Source: an uncultured Oscillospiraceae bacterium
GTDB lineage: Bacteria; Bacillota; Clostridia; Oscillospirales; Oscillospiraceae
Reading direction: 5' to 3'
DNA: 64,000 bases
NCBI GenBank assembly: GCA_947631395.1
Contig: CANRLF010000002.1
Span: forward strand, 160,977 to 224,976
Shown here: positions 33,219 to 41,694 of the stretch, one piece after another
Position numbering within the stretch: the first letter of the stretch is position 1
Layout of the letters: each line of letters opens with the position of its first letter
The notes under the pieces: model-generated
What the model was told of the DNA's origin: nothing
The model's input: only the letters and a program-made list of their open reading frames with translations
Database searches by the model: none
Position numbers and translations under genes: made by a program

Positions 33219-34691
33219 TCATAAACGATCTTTACGCCTCGGCGGGTCAGGCAGCCTTTTGACGATATTCTCGTGGTAAGCCACCGTGTCGTCAGGAGCC
33301 TTGTACGGCTTTCGCTCGACTGCGTCCTGGGCGTACTGCTTGTACCACAGCGCCCCATCCGCGGAAGTGACTTTTGTGTATTCGCCTGTCGGCACGGTAT
33401 ACCGGTCCGCGTGGTACATGGCAAACTCCCGCCCCGACGACGCTCCGGGAGAAGTCTCCACTCCGGAGATCCTGCCGCCACCGATCTCCACATTCGAGTA
33501 TGATGGGGCGTCGCCGCTCACGATCCCCTTACCGGCGTAGCCCATGTAGGATACCATGGACTGGGCCGCCATGTCGCCGGTTATGCTTCCGGCTACCTCA
33601 CCGCGCGCCACTGTACCGATGACGTTGTTGGCGAAGCTGCCTCCGGTTACAAGAGACCTGTGGAATACGGCCCCGCCCAAGGAGGGGAGAGAGGCTTCAC
33701 GGGTGAACGACTGGTTTGTTTGCGTGATTTTGTTTGTCGGTGCGGCTTGTGAAAACTGAGCTTGCCCGTTGTCTCCCTGCGTGGTCTGTTCGCTTCCTTC
33801 CGCCTTAGCGGCATCAACATTTATGAAGGTAACGGAGCCGTCCAGTGGGGGAGTGTCAACAATAGGGCCTCCGGGCACTTCGGTGCCGCCGGCCTCTTGC
33901 GGTGTTCCGCCTTCCAAGGGCACACTCTCTATCGTACTCCCGCCGGACTCGGACAAATTGACCGCTCCGTCTGCGGAGGCGGTCGGTTCGCTCCCGGTGA
34001 GGATCACTCCGGCTTGCGGTGTTGACTGCGCGTCGACCACTTCCGCTTTGCCGGATGGCGAGTTCAGCGGGGAGTCAAAGCCGGTGGTCGTGACCGCGCC
34101 TGTTGAAATAACTCCCGTCTGGGGAGGCTCACCGGGAGATGTCGGAGATGGCTGGTCAAAAGGAGACGCATTGTCAAAAGAAGATGCTTGGTCAAAAGAG
34201 ACCGTGTTCTCCGCGCGCTCTTGTGCGGTATGGACAGCTGAGGTTTGGGCTGTGGCGGCCTTGACCGCGCTGTTTGTAATATGCCTGCCGGTCATCCCGA
34301 TAAGCCCTCCCTTGAAGAAGCCTGCCATACCGGCGGAAGCGGCCTGCCCGCCGCCACCGCCGGCTGAGGCTTTGACGCCGCCGCCCTTGCCGCCTACGAC
34401 CATTGTTATGGCCCTCATGGCGATCATAGCCTCCGACAGGAGTGAGCCGCCAGTCCTTCCGACGTTGACTCCCAGTGTCGCCATGAAGCTGTCGATTTTT
34501 TGCGATACCTTCAAAAACGCCACCGCGCACAGAAACCAGATCAGCACGTTCCCGGTGACTGCCGCCTTGCCGGAGGACGCGACCTGCGCCTCAACCTCGC
34601 TCTCGGTGATAGCGAAGGCCGGCATACACAGACTTTGAAACAGCGCCGCCATCAACACGAGGACGGTAAGTATCCTTACGGTTTTTCTCAC
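33219..34691 (-). CDS. Secreted/membrane conjugation protein with long disordered tail
   Basis: The 490-residue protein starts at GTG 34691 behind GGAGG. It has a signal peptide (ILTVLVLMAALFQSLCMPAFA) and a short helical domain with one or two membrane segments (VLIWFLCAVAFLKVS). Gly-rich sequence and about 250 residues of Ser/Thr/Pro/Gly-rich disorder follow. A conserved-looking end (YHADRYTVPTGEYTKVTSAD) is retained. Genes of this kind lie between the VirB6-like and VirB4 genes in CTn-type ICEs. It probably is part of the channel; the exact role is unknown. Longer starts upstream have no ribosome site. Confidence 0.75.
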   Translation of the reverse strand: MRKTVRILTVLVLMAALFQSLCMPAFAITESEVEAQVASSGKAAVTGNVLIWFLCAVAFLKVSQKIDSFMATLGVNVGRTGGSLLSEAMIAMRAITMVVGGKGGGVKASAGGGGGQAASAGMAGFFKGGLIGMTGRHITNSAVKAATAQTSAVHTAQERAENTVSFDQASSFDNASPFDQPSPTSPGEPPQTGVISTGAVTTTGFDSPLNSPSGKAEVVDAQSTPQAGVILTGSEPTASADGAVNLSESGGSTIESVPLEGGTPQEAGGTEVPGGPIVDTPPLDGSVTFINVDAAKAEGSEQTTQGDNGQAQFSQAAPTNKITQTNQSFTREASLPSLGGAVFHRSLVTGGSFANNVIGTVARGEVAGSITGDMAAQSMVSYMGYAGKGIVSGDAPSYSNVEIGGGRISGVETSPGASSGREFAMYHADRYTVPTGEYTKVTSADGALWYKQYAQDAVERKPYKAPDDTVAYHENIVKRLPDPPRRKDRL

Positions 34692-34705
34692 TATTTTGCC
34701 TCCGT

Positions 34706-35416
34706 TCAAATGGAAAGGGGATTTGCGATAAAGGTGCCTACCATGCTTACAAACAACCGAAGGCACCAGGCGTTCATGACCAGCAGGAAAAGCTGTCCCG
34801 CGAACATCCTGCACCAGCTTTTGAAAATGTTGGACGTGGACTGTGACGCGCCCATAGCAAATGCAACGGGCGCGGTGAATACCAGAACACCCAAAAGGAC
34901 ATATCTCTCCGCCGCCTCGAAAAGGAGCTTTATGTAGTTCCACGCCAGAATAAGCAGCAGTATGAGCACGATCAGAGCTACGGCTCCGTTGGCGCAGACG
35001 CCGATTATCGTGAACATAACGGAGTTAAAATCCGCAAAGCTCAGCTCAGGTAACGCCGAGGACCTGATCCAACTGTACGGTGTTCCGCCAATATCCAGAG
35101 CCATGTCCACGATTTGCCTTGAGTACCAGGCCAGAAATATAAAAAGAACAGAGCGGATGCTGAGCTTGACCGGATCCTCCGCCTCGCCGCCACCTCCGAC
35201 CCCGAAATTTTTAAAAAGGTTCCAGACCCAGATAAGTAAAACAAGGCCGATAGCGAGAGCCACAAACACATCATACATCGTTTGCGCCGCCGGGAAATAT
35301 CGCAGAAAAACGCTCATGTCACAGCCGAGAGCGCCCAAAACTGACGTGTTGATCAAATCAAGGCCGTGCATGACCTGCTCCGCGATCCACTCTACAATGC
35401 CGTCAAGTATACCCAT
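34706..35416 (-). CDS. VirB6/TrbL-like conjugation membrane protein
   Basis: The 236-residue protein has five or so membrane helices and a short N-terminal domain (MGILDGIVEWIAEQVMHGLD). The helices include LIWVWNLF, ALIVLILLLILAWNYIKLLF and VLLGVLVFTAPVAFAMG. The AERYVLLGVLVFTAPVAFAMGAS stretch is typical of the CD1112-type VirB6-like proteins of ICEs. It lies between the pilin-like gene (6 bp) and the secreted protein gene (14 bp). The ATG at 35416 has no strong ribosome site, so translation is probably coupled to the pilin gene. Confidence 0.85.
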   Translation of the reverse strand: MGILDGIVEWIAEQVMHGLDLINTSVLGALGCDMSVFLRYFPAAQTMYDVFVALAIGLVLLIWVWNLFKNFGVGGGGEAEDPVKLSIRSVLFIFLAWYSRQIVDMALDIGGTPYSWIRSSALPELSFADFNSVMFTIIGVCANGAVALIVLILLLILAWNYIKLLFEAAERYVLLGVLVFTAPVAFAMGASQSTSNIFKSWCRMFAGQLFLLVMNAWCLRLFVSMVGTFIANPLSI

Positions 35417-35422
35417 AAGTAA

Positions 35423-35806
35423 TTACGGCGTGTACTGTCCGCCGGCAAAGAATGGGGTAACGTATGCCATAATGAAGCCCAGAGAGTTGAGGATTATCCA
35501 GGTGATCGCAATTCTCTTGAGCCACGCTCTGGATTCATCCACAGTCCGCCCGGACTTGGAGAAGTTCATCATGATCAGAGCAACGGCCGCCGTCACAACG
35601 GCAACTATTGTGGAGATGCCGAGGATCTGCGTGTAGACATCCTTCATCACCTCAGTGGCTTTTGCCCATATGGTGCCGGACGCCGCGTAGGCCGGCGTAC
35701 AGAGCACCGGCGCAAGACAGGACATAAGAAACCCAATATAAAGGATACGCCCTACGTCCACGTGCTTTTTTTGCGGCTTTTCAATAAGGTTATTTTCCTG
35801 CTTCAA
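35423..35806 (-). CDS. VirB2/TrbC-like pilin-type protein
   Basis: The 127-residue protein starts at TTG 35806, seven bases after AAAGGAGG. It has a cytoplasmic N-terminus, a first hydrophobic helix that ends in TPAYAAS, a likely signal peptidase site, and two more helices (ILGISTIVAVVTAAVALIMM and IAITWIILNSLGFIMAYV). This is the usual plan of VirB2-like pilins. It heads the transfer gene run toward VirB6- and VirB4-like genes. Confidence 0.8.
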   Translation of the reverse strand: MKQENNLIEKPQKKHVDVGRILYIGFLMSCLAPVLCTPAYAASGTIWAKATEVMKDVYTQILGISTIVAVVTAAVALIMMNFSKSGRTVDESRAWLKRIAITWIILNSLGFIMAYVTPFFAGGQYTP

Positions 35807-35841
35807 TCGTCTGCCTCCTTTTTGAATTTTAGTGAAACAAA

Positions 35842-35869
35842 ACAGCGCCCGTTACCGGACGCTGTTTAT
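35842..35869. terminator. Hairpin upstream of the transfer operon
   Basis: AAACAGCG and CGCTGTTT, with inner CCG/CGG pairing, form a stem followed on the minus strand by TTTTGTTT. It would stop read-through from the broken toxin gene into the transfer genes, or attenuate them. Exact stem bases are approximate. Confidence 0.55.
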
Positions 35870-36038
35870 TGCCGCGGAAATGAAAAAGAACGCTTCACAG
35901 CGCCCCTCCCGCGGCTATGTTCACTTTTACCTGCAGTTTTGAGCATACTCAGTGTATCACATATGAAATACTGTGTCAATTCCTGCGGCGTTCCGATTTT
36001 GACCCATTACCGTCCCAATTTTGTCCCTACACGAGAAT

Positions 36039-36330
36039 TCACTTCAAAATTTCTTTATAGTCTCTCTTCCCGTAAATCACGCGGGCGACCGTCACAAGCT
36101 TTTCCTCTTCGTTGACCCAATAGAACAACAGATAGCTGCGGACCGACAGCATTTGGTACTCATGCTTCAAGGGCTGGATTGGCGTGTAAACGGGATATGC
36201 GTAATGGTATTCCGTCAGCCTCTCCCGCCTCAATAAGCTCAGCGGCAAGCCGCCCCGCCGCGTCAGGGTTGCACAGCTTGCCGCTGATATATACATATGG
36301 AATCCTGCGCCAATTCCGGGAGCACGCCGA
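36039..36330 (-). pseudogene. Degenerate RelE/ParE-type toxin gene
   Basis: The end of the frame reads QPLKHEYQMLSVRSYLLFYW and then VNEEEKLVTVARVIYGKRDY, a good RelE/ParE C-terminus. The expected upstream part, RRIPYVYISGKLCNPDAAGR then LAAELIEAGE, is present but in another frame. The shift lies near 36215-36228, and no in-frame start or ribosome site precedes it. No antitoxin gene is adjacent. I therefore call it an inactivated toxin remnant, although a sequencing error at the shift cannot be excluded. Confidence 0.7.
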
Positions 36331-36388
36331 TTTCGCCCCGATTCTGTGCCGCTTTTGGTCAAATTAAGCACCGGACAGGAGGAAAAGA

Positions 36389-37648
36389 TTAAAAATCAGT
36401 TTTGCCCGCCGGGGCCTGACTATCTGCTTTCGTGGAAAGGAGGGCGTCCGCTTTGTCAAGGTCGAGGGAATAGTAGTTCTCTCTCTCAAATTTGACCTTC
36501 TTCAGCAGACCCAGTTTTTCAATCGGCTCCAGCTCATTTTTTACGGTGAAGTAAGAGACCTGAAGCGTGTCCTCCAACTCCTTGGTAGAGATACCGCGCT
36601 CAGAAAAGAGTGTGGCCTGGACCAGAATAAAATAGGTGCTCCATGCTCTGCTCCCGGAAGGGGCAAGATAAAGTAAGGTGTTGGTGTACCGTTGAAGCAC
36701 CGTGTTCCGTTCCTCCAGAGCGTTGACCAACCGCTCGGAGGACTCGGCGATCAGCCTCAGCATGATCAGAGCAAACGGGGTCACGTCACCCATATTCTTC
36801 GAATCATTACAGATACGGAAAGCCTTGTAGTATTCGTTGATGTTTTCCTGTATCGTATAGGATACCCGATAGGCCAGCAGCGGTTCAAAATTCTTTGATA
36901 ACATATAGCTCACGATAAACCGCCCAAGCCGGCCGTTCCCGTCATAGAAGGGGTGGATATACTCCAGAAAGTAGTGGAAAATGGCGATCCGAAACAGGAT
37001 CTCAATGCTGTCGTCCTTCAGAAACGCCAGCGCCTTTTCAATCCCGTCAATGATTGCGCTCTCCGGGTAGGCCCCTCTATGGATCTCTTTATCTGTGGCC
37101 GTGGTGATACTCGCAAGCTCCTTTCGGAAAATCATTCCGTCCGGCACGTTCTTCGGATCCTCCTTCGCCACCTCCGGCAGCACGATCTCGTCATAAAGTG
37201 CCCGGATATCCTGACAGGAATCCAGCGGTATGCTTGCCTCATCCTGCAATTTCAAATACATATTGACAAGTCCAAAGAAACGCTGCCTGACACGTTCCCT
37301 CTTCTCGGAATCCTGGATCTTGTTGAGGACAGACAGGATCTCCCGCCTTGTACTGTGGACGCCTTCGATTTTATTGGTGAGAATGATCTCATCGACCAGG
37401 CACCTCTGGGTGAATTGTTTAATGGCGGCTCCGGGAAGTATCTGGTTTAGATTCTGAACCTTTTTATCTGCCCTGAGTATCCTGAGCATGAAGCTGAACA
37501 GCTCCGGTGTTTGAACGAGGAAAGCGGGTTTGCATTTGATCTCAAAGTCCAGCACAAGTGTATCCGGGGACGAGATGCGCCGCTGATATTCCTCATGATA
37601 TTGCTTCATATCCCGATAGTATATCTTTTTCAAATCAACATACACCAT
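36389..37648 (-). CDS. Fic-family protein (AMPylase type) with built-in inhibitory helix
   Basis: The 419-residue protein has the active Fic motif HPFYDGNGRLGR (232-243), with the catalytic His and the phosphate-binding loop complete. Upstream, TNKIEG (91-96) matches the inhibitory (S/T)xxxE(G/N) helix, whose Glu95 would block ATP until moved, so this is a class II Fic. The C-terminal 80 residues look like a winged helix (STKELEDTLQVSYFTVKNEL). Fic enzymes attach AMP to target proteins; the target is unknown. ATG 37648 follows GGGGGTG. It is ICE cargo with a small AT-rich promoter region upstream. Confidence 0.9.
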   Translation of the reverse strand: MVYVDLKKIYYRDMKQYHEEYQRRISSPDTLVLDFEIKCKPAFLVQTPELFSFMLRILRADKKVQNLNQILPGAAIKQFTQRCLVDEIILTNKIEGVHSTRREILSVLNKIQDSEKRERVRQRFFGLVNMYLKLQDEASIPLDSCQDIRALYDEIVLPEVAKEDPKNVPDGMIFRKELASITTATDKEIHRGAYPESAIIDGIEKALAFLKDDSIEILFRIAIFHYFLEYIHPFYDGNGRLGRFIVSYMLSKNFEPLLAYRVSYTIQENINEYYKAFRICNDSKNMGDVTPFALIMLRLIAESSERLVNALEERNTVLQRYTNTLLYLAPSGSRAWSTYFILVQATLFSERGISTKELEDTLQVSYFTVKNELEPIEKLGLLKKVKFERENYYSLDLDKADALLSTKADSQAPAGKTDF

Positions 37649-37773
37649 TGAGAACACCCCCTTTTTCAAATTGTAATGGCAGTATACCATCTATCAATCA
37701 AGAAATCAAGCGTTTTCTTAATTGCCACCAGATGAAAAGCTCATATAGATATACTATAGTCAAGATTTCATCT

Positions 37774-38331
37774 TTATATGCACGCCGACGCCTCGTCAAG
37801 GGAACAGGACATTGGAAAAAAGGTTGTCAGCACGTCCATACACTCCTTTGACGTATATCCCCAGAGAATGGAGCTGAGTGCTTCGACCGCCTGTTCACGC
37901 TTTCGGTAATAGGTTGTCCTGCTGATGTCACGGATGTGAGGCCGGAGCTGCTCAACGATCTCATTTACATTTTCAAGCTGTTGCGGGGAAAGGAAGGTAT
38001 AGTATAATATCCAGTAAAATGTCTCGCCGTATTTGTGCCTGGTACGCAGTGTTTCTACCGCGCTGTCAAGAAGCTTGAGCATCCGGTTGCTCCGTTCAAT
38101 GCACCTGGCGTGATTTTCGATTTGTGTGCCGCCAAGGTCCGCTCCGGCAAGATAGACGCTTTCGAGGAAGGCGTCAATGGATGTACCGTACTCGATTTCA
38201 AATTCCTTTTTGACCTGTTGGACCGAGAGCTCCATGCTCCAGACCACGTCCCTGTATTTCTTAAGCAGCCTCCATGTGTCGTGGTAGCGAGAATCCTCCT
38301 CCACACTCGCCTTGGTACGTTTGTTTGCCAT
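37774..38331 (-). CDS. Sigma-like/ArpU-type ICE regulator
   Basis: The 185-residue protein is mostly helical. The C-terminal part reads LRPHIRDISRTTYYRKREQAVEALSSILWG, a helix-turn-helix of the kind seen in ArpU/RinA phage regulators and sigma region 4. ATG 38331 follows GGAGG and overlaps the end of repA. Genes of this kind commonly follow repA in CTn-type ICEs. It probably controls ICE transcription; DNA target unknown. Confidence 0.7.
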   Translation of the reverse strand: MANKRTKASVEEDSRYHDTWRLLKKYRDVVWSMELSVQQVKKEFEIEYGTSIDAFLESVYLAGADLGGTQIENHARCIERSNRMLKLLDSAVETLRTRHKYGETFYWILYYTFLSPQQLENVNEIVEQLRPHIRDISRTTYYRKREQAVEALSSILWGYTSKECMDVLTTFFPMSCSLDEASACI

Positions 38332-38332
38332 T

Positions 38333-39361
38333 CTATTTTTCCTCCTTTTTCGGTATTCCCCTGGCGGCGTCAGAGCTGACCAGGGAGGTATAGTATTGAC
38401 TGATGGTGACCGGCGCGTTATAGAGCGCGGCCAATGTATATGCCTTGATGTTACGGATCGGGGTCGTGTTGCTCCTCATGCTCTCCAGCACATAGCCTAT
38501 GTGGTCCCGGTCCAGCTTCAAGATACGGCTCCTGACCACGTCGGTTGGAAAATTCTCTCCTGACACGCGTGTATACGCCTTGCCGGAACAGCATACCTCC
38601 ACCATGAGCTCCACATAGCCGTCCAAGGTCTCAGCGTCCATGGGATACTCAAGAAGCAACCCGTCATAGTCTATATTTTCTTTGATCAAATCTCTGTAAG
38701 TATCCATCTCATCCGCCCTCATCCCGATTTGTGAAGTGCCGGAGAACGGGGGAGATGTATATGGACATGGCGGCGGATAGATATAGATAGAGGACTCAGG
38801 CTCAATTAACTCAGTATTATTTTTCTCAGTTTTATTAGCGGCGGCTTTTCGGAAGTCTTGACCTCTAATATCCGGAACTGCAGACTTCGGCTTTTCAGAA
38901 ATCAAGACTTCGGTCTCCGCCGGAAGTCCTGACTTCGGCATTTCAGAAGTCTGAGCTTCTGACGGCAGGGGAGGGCCGGCACCGTCACCTGATCGCGCGC
39001 GGACGGTAAAATTCTTGACGTAAATTCTGGCAGGTTTTCCCTGACCCTGTTTGCGACGCTCTATGAGGCCGATGCCGCCGTTGCGGTCAAGCTCCTTAAA
39101 AAGCCGCACTGCCTTGTCCTTACCGCAGTCCAGCATCTCCAGGGCGTCCTCCAGTGTGAAGTAGATGTACACCCTTCCATCGCTGTCCAGCCAGCCGTTG
39201 CGCATTGACAGCCCCATACGGTCCAGCATAAGACCATATAGCACCTTGGCGTCCATGGAAACGCTTTTGAAGTGCCGGTCCGTTAGCAACACCTTGGGGA
39301 TACGGTAAAAGCTGTACTGCTCCGCTTCCTGCCCATAAAAGTAATCCAGCTCCAGCGGCAT
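38333..39361 (-). CDS. repA: RepA_N-type replication initiator
   Basis: The 342-residue protein begins with the RepA_N domain: YRIPKVLLTDRHFKSVSMDA, KVLYGLMLDRMGLSMRNGWL and FTLEDALEMLDCGKDKAVRL (about 18-100). A poorly ordered middle holds three repeats of a TSEMPKSGLPAETEVLISEK type. A C-terminal domain ends in NIKAYTLAALYNAPVTIS. RepA_N proteins start theta replication of plasmids and of excised ICEs. ATG 39361 follows GGAAGGAGG. It is the outermost functional gene at the right end of the ICE. Confidence 0.88.
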   Translation of the reverse strand: MPLELDYFYGQEAEQYSFYRIPKVLLTDRHFKSVSMDAKVLYGLMLDRMGLSMRNGWLDSDGRVYIYFTLEDALEMLDCGKDKAVRLFKELDRNGGIGLIERRKQGQGKPARIYVKNFTVRARSGDGAGPPLPSEAQTSEMPKSGLPAETEVLISEKPKSAVPDIRGQDFRKAAANKTEKNNTELIEPESSIYIYPPPCPYTSPPFSGTSQIGMRADEMDTYRDLIKENIDYDGLLLEYPMDAETLDGYVELMVEVCCSGKAYTRVSGENFPTDVVRSRILKLDRDHIGYVLESMRSNTTPIRNIKAYTLAALYNAPVTISQYYTSLVSSDAARGIPKKEEK

Positions 39362-39393
39362 TAAAAGATGACCTCCTTCCTTTGATTAAATGC

Positions 39394-39423
39394 GCCCCGG
39401 CGACCGTATCAAGTCACCGGGGC
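39394..39423. promoter_or_regulatory. Hairpin in the repA leader
   Basis: GCCCCGG-CGAC and GTCA-CCGGGGC form an 11-bp stem with one mismatch, 33 bp upstream of repA. It could be a repA leader structure or a plus-strand terminator at the ICE edge. No T-run is adjacent. Confidence 0.4.
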
Positions 39424-39474
39424 AATGATTTTTACAGGGAATGCTTGTCCGCGAGATAAAAATAGTGTAAAATA

Positions 39475-39744
39475 TCAGATAACAGGTAACAGCATTAAAG
39501 ATTTGTAATCCGCCGACGCCGGTTTGTTATAGAGGGAGGATATTTTCTTTAGTATTTTCAGGCGTTTTGGCGGTTGTGTATAAACCAGTGCACCATGAGG
39601 ACCCTGAGGACCGGGTATGCCCTGAGGCCCTCTGGGCCCGGGGCAGGGGTTGGAGGCGCCGCCGCAGTTTATGATATTTCCGCCACAGCAGGGCTGTCCG
39701 CACCCGTCGTCGTCATTTGTGCCGTAACAATTCGGTGTTCTCAT
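39475..39744 (-). pseudogene. 5' part of a collagen-like gene, interrupted by the ICE end
   Basis: ATG 39744 follows AGGAGG and encodes a Cys-rich head (DDDGCGQPCCGGNIINCGG). Collagen-type Gly-x-y repeats (GPRGPQGIPGPQGP) follow and stop abruptly at about 39,600. The remaining 36 codons are basic, have no Gly repeats and end at TGA 39475. Collagen-like proteins of this build are often exosporium or spore-surface proteins. I infer that the ICE inserted into this gene and that its 3' part lies left of the window. Confidence 0.7.
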
Positions 39745-39846
39745 CCAAATCCTCCTGGGCTCGAATATGAGCCTACACCATAATATGCGGTCAGCGCCTC
39801 CGACGGATACAAAATTTTAAATTTCAGTGAAATTACAAAATTTATG

Positions 39847-39875
39847 TTGAACAGACAAGGGAAAAATGCTAAAAT
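39847..39875 (+). promoter_or_regulatory. Promoter of the P-loop protein and MntR genes
   Basis: TTGAAC (39847-39852) is 17 bp from TAAAAT (39870-39875), 35 bp before the start codon. Confidence 0.7.
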
Positions 39876-39909
39876 ATATATACCCTATTATCGAAAGGAG
39901 TGTTTCCCT

Positions 39910-40320
39910 ATGGTTAAGGTCATAATGGGACTCAAGGGTCACGGAAAAACAAAGAAACTGATCGATCTGGTGCGCAGGGCGTCAGAGGAAGAGCACGGCA
40001 ATGTCATCTGCATAGAGCAGGATTCGTCACTCAGGTACGACATCCCCATGAGCGTCAGGCTCGTTAAGCTTTCGGACTACAAGCTGTCCGGTTACGTATC
40101 CCTGAAGGGCTTCCTTTGCGGGCTCTGCGCCGGTAACTATGATATAACCCACATCTTCCTTGACGGTCTGTTCAAGCTGGCTGGCACCGATTCCCTCAAC
40201 GAGGCCGAGGAGTTCCTTGACTGGTGCGACAGCTTCTCCGCCAGGGAGGGCGTAAAATTCACGATGACCATAAGCGCCGACGAGGCTGCGGCCACAGAGG
40301 GCATAAAGAAGTTCTTCTGA
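39910..40320 (+). CDS. Small P-loop ATP-binding protein
   Basis: The 136-residue protein has Walker A GLKGHGKT (7-14) and a Walker B-like ITHIFLDGLFKLAG near residue 80. It is shorter than most P-loop ATPases. The ATG at 39910 follows AAAGGAG by nine bases. It is followed 30 bp later by an MntR-type regulator gene. Short P-loop proteins of this sort occur in Clostridia under vague labels; no function is assigned. Confidence 0.75.
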   Translation: MVKVIMGLKGHGKTKKLIDLVRRASEEEHGNVICIEQDSSLRYDIPMSVRLVKLSDYKLSGYVSLKGFLCGLCAGNYDITHIFLDGLFKLAGTDSLNEAEEFLDWCDSFSAREGVKFTMTISADEAAATEGIKKFF

Positions 40321-40350
40321 TCGGTCACGCGCGTGGAAGGAGGGTGAAGA

Positions 40351-40749
40351 ATGGAGATACATGAGTCCGGTGAGGACTACCTTGAGGCCATACTCATGCT
40401 GGAGAACCGCCTGGGTTATGTGCGCTCCATCGACATAGCCACCGAGATGGGCTACTCCAAGCCCAGCATCTCCGTATCCATGCGCAGGCTCCGGGAGAAC
40501 GGCTATATCGACGTGGATCAGCGCCGGGACATACATCTGACTCCCCTGGGCCGTGAGGTCGCCGAGCGCATGTATGAGCGCCACGTGCTCCTGACGGATA
40601 TGCTCGTGTCCATAGGCGTTGACCGGGACACCGCCGCCAGGGAGGCGTGTAAGATAGAGCACGACATCAGCGCCGACACTTTCTCCCGCATACGGGAGAT
40701 ATACGAAAAGTATAAAAAACCGAATAAAACAGAGGAAAGCAAAGCTTAA
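40351..40749 (+). CDS. DtxR/MntR-family metal-dependent regulator
   Basis: The 132-residue protein has the DtxR-family winged helix (MEIHESGEDYLEAILMLENR, then RSIDIATEMGYSKPSISVSM) and a helical dimerisation domain. The latter has metal-ligand residues in MYERHVLLTDML and ACKIEHDIS. It lacks the SH3-like third domain, as MntR does. Such proteins bind Mn or Fe and repress metal uptake genes. No uptake genes are nearby. ATG 40351 follows GAAGGAGG and a terminator follows the stop. Confidence 0.88.
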   Translation: MEIHESGEDYLEAILMLENRLGYVRSIDIATEMGYSKPSISVSMRRLRENGYIDVDQRRDIHLTPLGREVAERMYERHVLLTDMLVSIGVDRDTAAREACKIEHDISADTFSRIREIYEKYKKPNKTEESKA

Positions 40750-40754
40750 TAAAC

Positions 40755-40784
40755 AAATAAGAGGCGGGCGACCGCCTCTTATTT
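40755..40784. terminator. Terminator after the MntR-type gene
   Basis: AAATAAGAGGCGG and CCGCCTCTTATTT form a 13-bp stem around GCGA, with T-rich arms on either strand. Confidence 0.9.
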
Positions 40785-40842
40785 AAAATAATCAGATATT
40801 GATCTTAACACCGGCCGCGGGGCAAATTAAGGAGGCGCAGAC

Positions 40843-41580
40843 ATGAAAGCGGTATTGACGAGCGCGCTTGGCGGCTATATCAAAGCGAACGGTACGCGTG
40901 TGCCGGCTGCTCTTTTGGAGGCGAACGGACTTACTGAGAGCTTGAAGAAAATTTGGACCGATAACGCGAAAGTCCTTATTATTTGCGCCGACCCTCACAG
41001 TCACGAGGAAAATGACAATATCCGGTTTTGTATGGACCGGGCCTTTCCAATGAGCGGCCTTGACGTCTCATCAGTCGAGGTGTGTGACGACAGAAATCCG
41101 GATATGATCGAGAAAATACATGAGACGGACGTTATTGTCTTGACGGGAGGACACGTTCCCACACAAAATCTTTTCCTGAAACAGCTTCGCCTGAAGGAGA
41201 GGCTTTCTGGATTTAAGGGGATCGTGGTAGCCTGGAGCGCGGGGGCGATGAATTGCGCGCAGAACGTCTACGCCGGGCCGGATCTGGAGGGGGAGGCGGT
41301 CGATCCCGGGTATAAGCGATGGATAGACGGGCTGGGCATAACCGACATAAATATTTTTCCACACTATCAGGCCCTTCGGGACACTTATCTGGACGGGCTT
41401 AGGATGATGGAGGACATCACGCTACCGGACAGCATGGGCCATGAGTTTATCGCGCTGAACGACGGAAGCTATATCGTTATCGACGGGGACCGTAAGACAG
41501 TGTACGGCGAAGCGTATCTTATAAAGGACGGAAATATATATGAGCTGTGCAGAGACAATGAAGCTGTCAGGCTGAAATAA
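40843..41580 (+). CDS. Peptidase E-like protein (S51, glutamine-amidotransferase-like)
   Basis: The 245-residue protein has VVAWSAGAMN near residue 130, the nucleophile elbow with the Ser of S51 peptidases. DVIVLTGGHVPTQN upstream is the glycine-rich loop typical of this fold. Peptidase E removes N-terminal Asp from short peptides, and related cyanophycinases cut Asp-Arg polymers. ATG 40843 follows AAGGAGG. It stands alone between two terminators. Confidence 0.85.
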   Translation: MKAVLTSALGGYIKANGTRVPAALLEANGLTESLKKIWTDNAKVLIICADPHSHEENDNIRFCMDRAFPMSGLDVSSVEVCDDRNPDMIEKIHETDVIVLTGGHVPTQNLFLKQLRLKERLSGFKGIVVAWSAGAMNCAQNVYAGPDLEGEAVDPGYKRWIDGLGITDINIFPHYQALRDTYLDGLRMMEDITLPDSMGHEFIALNDGSYIVIDGDRKTVYGEAYLIKDGNIYELCRDNEAVRLK

Positions 41581-41623
41581 GCGTCTCTTTATGTTGTGCC
41601 TCTGCCCCCCTCAAAACAGCAGA

Positions 41624-41659
41624 AAAAATGGCGTGAAATTCCGGTTTCACGCCATTTTT
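41624..41659. terminator. Terminator between peptidase E and the small membrane gene
   Basis: AAAAATGGCGTGAAA and TTTCACGCCATTTTT form a 15-bp stem around TTCCGG. It can serve both convergent genes. Confidence 0.9.
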
Positions 41660-41694
41660 CGCACGCTTTGATCGCAAAGACGCGGTCTCTGGGA

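Larger units (their letters stand above)
1..39595. mobile_element. Integrative and conjugative element, Tn1549/CTn-like, left end outside the window
   Basis: A nearly continuous minus-strand block carries a RepA_N initiator, VirB2-, VirB6-, VirB4- and VirD4-like conjugation proteins, DUF5697, DUF6100 and DUF3268 proteins, recombination genes and cargo. This set is characteristic of clostridial Tn1549/CTn-type ICEs. The right border is placed at about 39,580-39,605 because a collagen-like reading frame loses its Gly-Pro repeats there and continues into unrelated sequence. No relaxase, integrase or excisionase is visible, so the left end must lie before position 1. The exact border needs comparison with an empty site. 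Confidence 0.85.

Noticed and set aside
33219..34943. 574-residue form of the secreted conjugation protein
   Set aside because: The upstream part lacks a ribosome site and overlaps the VirB6-like gene; GTG 34691 starts directly at a signal peptide.
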